Assembly: GCA_013331215.1 (NCBI GenBank)
Contig: DUGU01000043.1
Span: 4,008-9,141 of the forward strand
DNA from: Methanoregulaceae archaeon
Lineage (GTDB): Archaea; Halobacteriota; Methanomicrobia; Methanomicrobiales; Methanospirillaceae
DNA length: 5,134 nucleotides
Reading direction: 5' to 3'
In this document: positions 4,073 through 5,134 of the stretch, one piece after another
Layout: each line of letters begins with the position of its first letter
Position numbering within the stretch: the first letter of the stretch is position 1
Notes under the pieces: model-generated
What the model was told of the DNA's origin: nothing
The model's input: only the letters and a program-made list of their open reading frames with translations
Database searches by the model: none
Position numbers and translations under genes: made by a program

Positions 4073-5134
4073 AGGCCTGCACGCCGCTTCCGTCGCGCTC
4101 GGCGTCGAAGGCACGGGTCTCGGTCCCCCGGAGGGCGGAGGCGACGACGGCCGGGAGCGTGAGGACCGCGGCGACGACGGCCGGGAGCGTGAGGACCGCG
4201 GCGACGACGAAGGCGAGGGCGATCCCCCCGGTCATCGCCTGCTGGACCGCGACCGGCATGTTCGTGCCGCCGATCACGAACATCTGCATCATCTCGTCCA
4301 TCGGGACCGAGCCGAGCAGGACCGGGGTCGCGATCGCCATCGAGATCACCATCCCGAGGTTGTTGAGCAGGGCCCGGACCGAGGAGGTGATGCCCCACCG
4401 CTCGGGCGGCACGGCGGCCAAGACCGCGCTCGTGTTCGGCGACTGGAAGAGGCCCGAACCGAGACCGTTGACGAAGAGCGGGAGCGCGATCCACGGGTAG
4501 GGCGTATCGTACCGGATCAGGGCGAGCCCGGCAAGCCCGGCGAGCGAGAGGGCGAGGCCGACCGTGCTGACCAGGCGCGAGCCGTACCGGTCCGAGAGGA
4601 TGCCGCCGACCGGGCCCATGACCACGAGCCCGATCGCGAGGGGCGCGATCAGGATGCTCGCCGTGAGCGGGTCGAGGCCGCGGACGCCCTGGAAGTAGAG
4701 GATCAGCAGGACCATGACCGCTCCCCGGGCGATCGCGTTCAGGAACGCCGAGAGCTGGCCGAACGCGACGATCCGGATCCGGAAGAGCGAGAGGTCGATG
4801 AGGGGGTGCGGGATCCGCGTCTCGCGGCGGACGAAGAGGCCGAGGCTGCCCAGGAAGACCGCGAGGTCCGCGAGCATCACGGGCGAGAGGAGGCCGGGGA
4901 TGAACCCGACCCCGACGTAAACGATGAGGCTGAGGACGGCGACCGTGAAGAGGGCCATGCCCAGGTAATCGAATCGCCCGCCGGACCGGGGGAGGGACGG
5001 CTCGCGGAGGTGGCGGGCGCCGAGGTAGAGGGCGGCGAGCCCGATCGGGAGGTTGAAGAAGAAGTTCAGGCGCCAGTCGACGAGCGTGAGGATGCCGCCG
5101 AGGATCGGGCCGACCACGAAGGCCGCGGCCATGA
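4071..5134 (-). CDS. MFS transporter, DHA2 (EmrB/QacA-like) drug exporter, N-terminus outside window
   Basis: The visible 353 residues are the C-terminal part of a 14-helix major facilitator antiporter of the inner membrane, expected to export drugs or other toxic compounds by proton exchange. The first residues hold the end of motif C (VVGPILGGIL) followed by WRLNFFFNLPIG, typical of helices 5-6 in this family. About ten hydrophobic segments follow, with a motif A-like loop GGILSDRYGSR at 176-186. PPERWGITSSVRALLNNLGM (242-261) matches the DHA2 pattern. The substrate cannot be told from sequence. The last helix carries an exact duplication of ten residues (AVVAAVLTLP), giving an unusually long hydrophobic stretch of about 33 residues. 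The true start lies beyond the right edge; the Met at 5132 is internal. Confidence 0.9.
   Translation of the reverse strand, partial: MAAAFVVGPILGGILTLVDWRLNFFFNLPIGLAALYLGARHLREPSLPRSGGRFDYLGMALFTVAVLSLIVYVGVGFIPGLLSPVMLADLAVFLGSLGLFVRRETRIPHPLIDLSLFRIRIVAFGQLSAFLNAIARGAVMVLLILYFQGVRGLDPLTASILIAPLAIGLVVMGPVGGILSDRYGSRLVSTVGLALSLAGLAGLALIRYDTPYPWIALPLFVNGLGSGLFQSPNTSAVLAAVPPERWGITSSVRALLNNLGMVISMAIATPVLLGSVPMDEMMQMFVIGGTNMPVAVQQAMTGGIALAFVVAAVLTLPAVVAAVLTLPAVVASALRGTETRAFDAERDGSGVQA
4141..4200. repeat. Exact 30-bp tandem duplication inside the MFS gene
   Basis: Bases 4141-4170 and 4171-4200 are identical, and the next 9 bases (GCGACGACG) begin a third copy. The repeat is in frame and duplicates ten residues of the final transmembrane segment (roughly residues 309-318 and 319-328 of the visible part). 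Perfect identity suggests a recent slippage event, or an assembly artefact. Confidence 0.95.

Overview
The window looks like a GC-rich methanogen chromosome, probably Methanomicrobiales (Methanoculleus or Methanofollis type). The evidence is a ribosomal stalk operon of archaeal type: L12 is the P1/P2-like form starting [15 protein letters not shown] and ending GLGALFG, and L10 is the P0 type with an inserted NTD2. Shine-Dalgarno sites are of the GGTGA/GAGGT kind, and a TATA-like promoter sits about 65 bases ahead of L11. The lineage is inferred from protein character and composition, not from a database search.

Layout, left to right. Positions 1-74 hold what is probably the last 23 codons of a plus-strand gene. 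Positions 75-302 are non-coding, with two inverted repeats and the T-rich terminator of the ribosomal operon. Everything from 303 to the right edge is on the minus strand, so transcription runs right to left. In transcription order it is: an MFS drug-exporter-like protein cut by the window edge (4071-5134); a cysteine-rich DUF116 protein (2823-4016); then L11 (2181-2657), L1 (1488-2132), L10 (633-1487) and L12 (303-617).

The four ribosomal genes are tightly packed. L1 and L10 abut as TAAATG, and L10 and L12 are 15 bases apart. They encode the L11/L1 rRNA-binding proteins and the L10-L12 stalk that recruits translation factors. The most interesting structure lies outside the reading frames. 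The predicted L11 leader and the L11-L1 spacer can each fold into a hairpin whose 3' strand ends in the GG of the next gene's Shine-Dalgarno sequence. The L1-proximal hairpin has a GCAA tetraloop and a 2 x 6 internal loop like that of known L1-binding RNAs, so it is a candidate L1 autoregulatory site. A third strong hairpin sits at the 3' end of L10 just before L12.

Other points of note are an exact 30-bp tandem duplication in the last membrane segment of the transporter, an L10 without the usual acidic C-terminal tail, and the absence of secE-nusG immediately upstream of L11. I found no CRISPR array, tRNA, rRNA or insertion sequence, and no convincing new multi-gene system.
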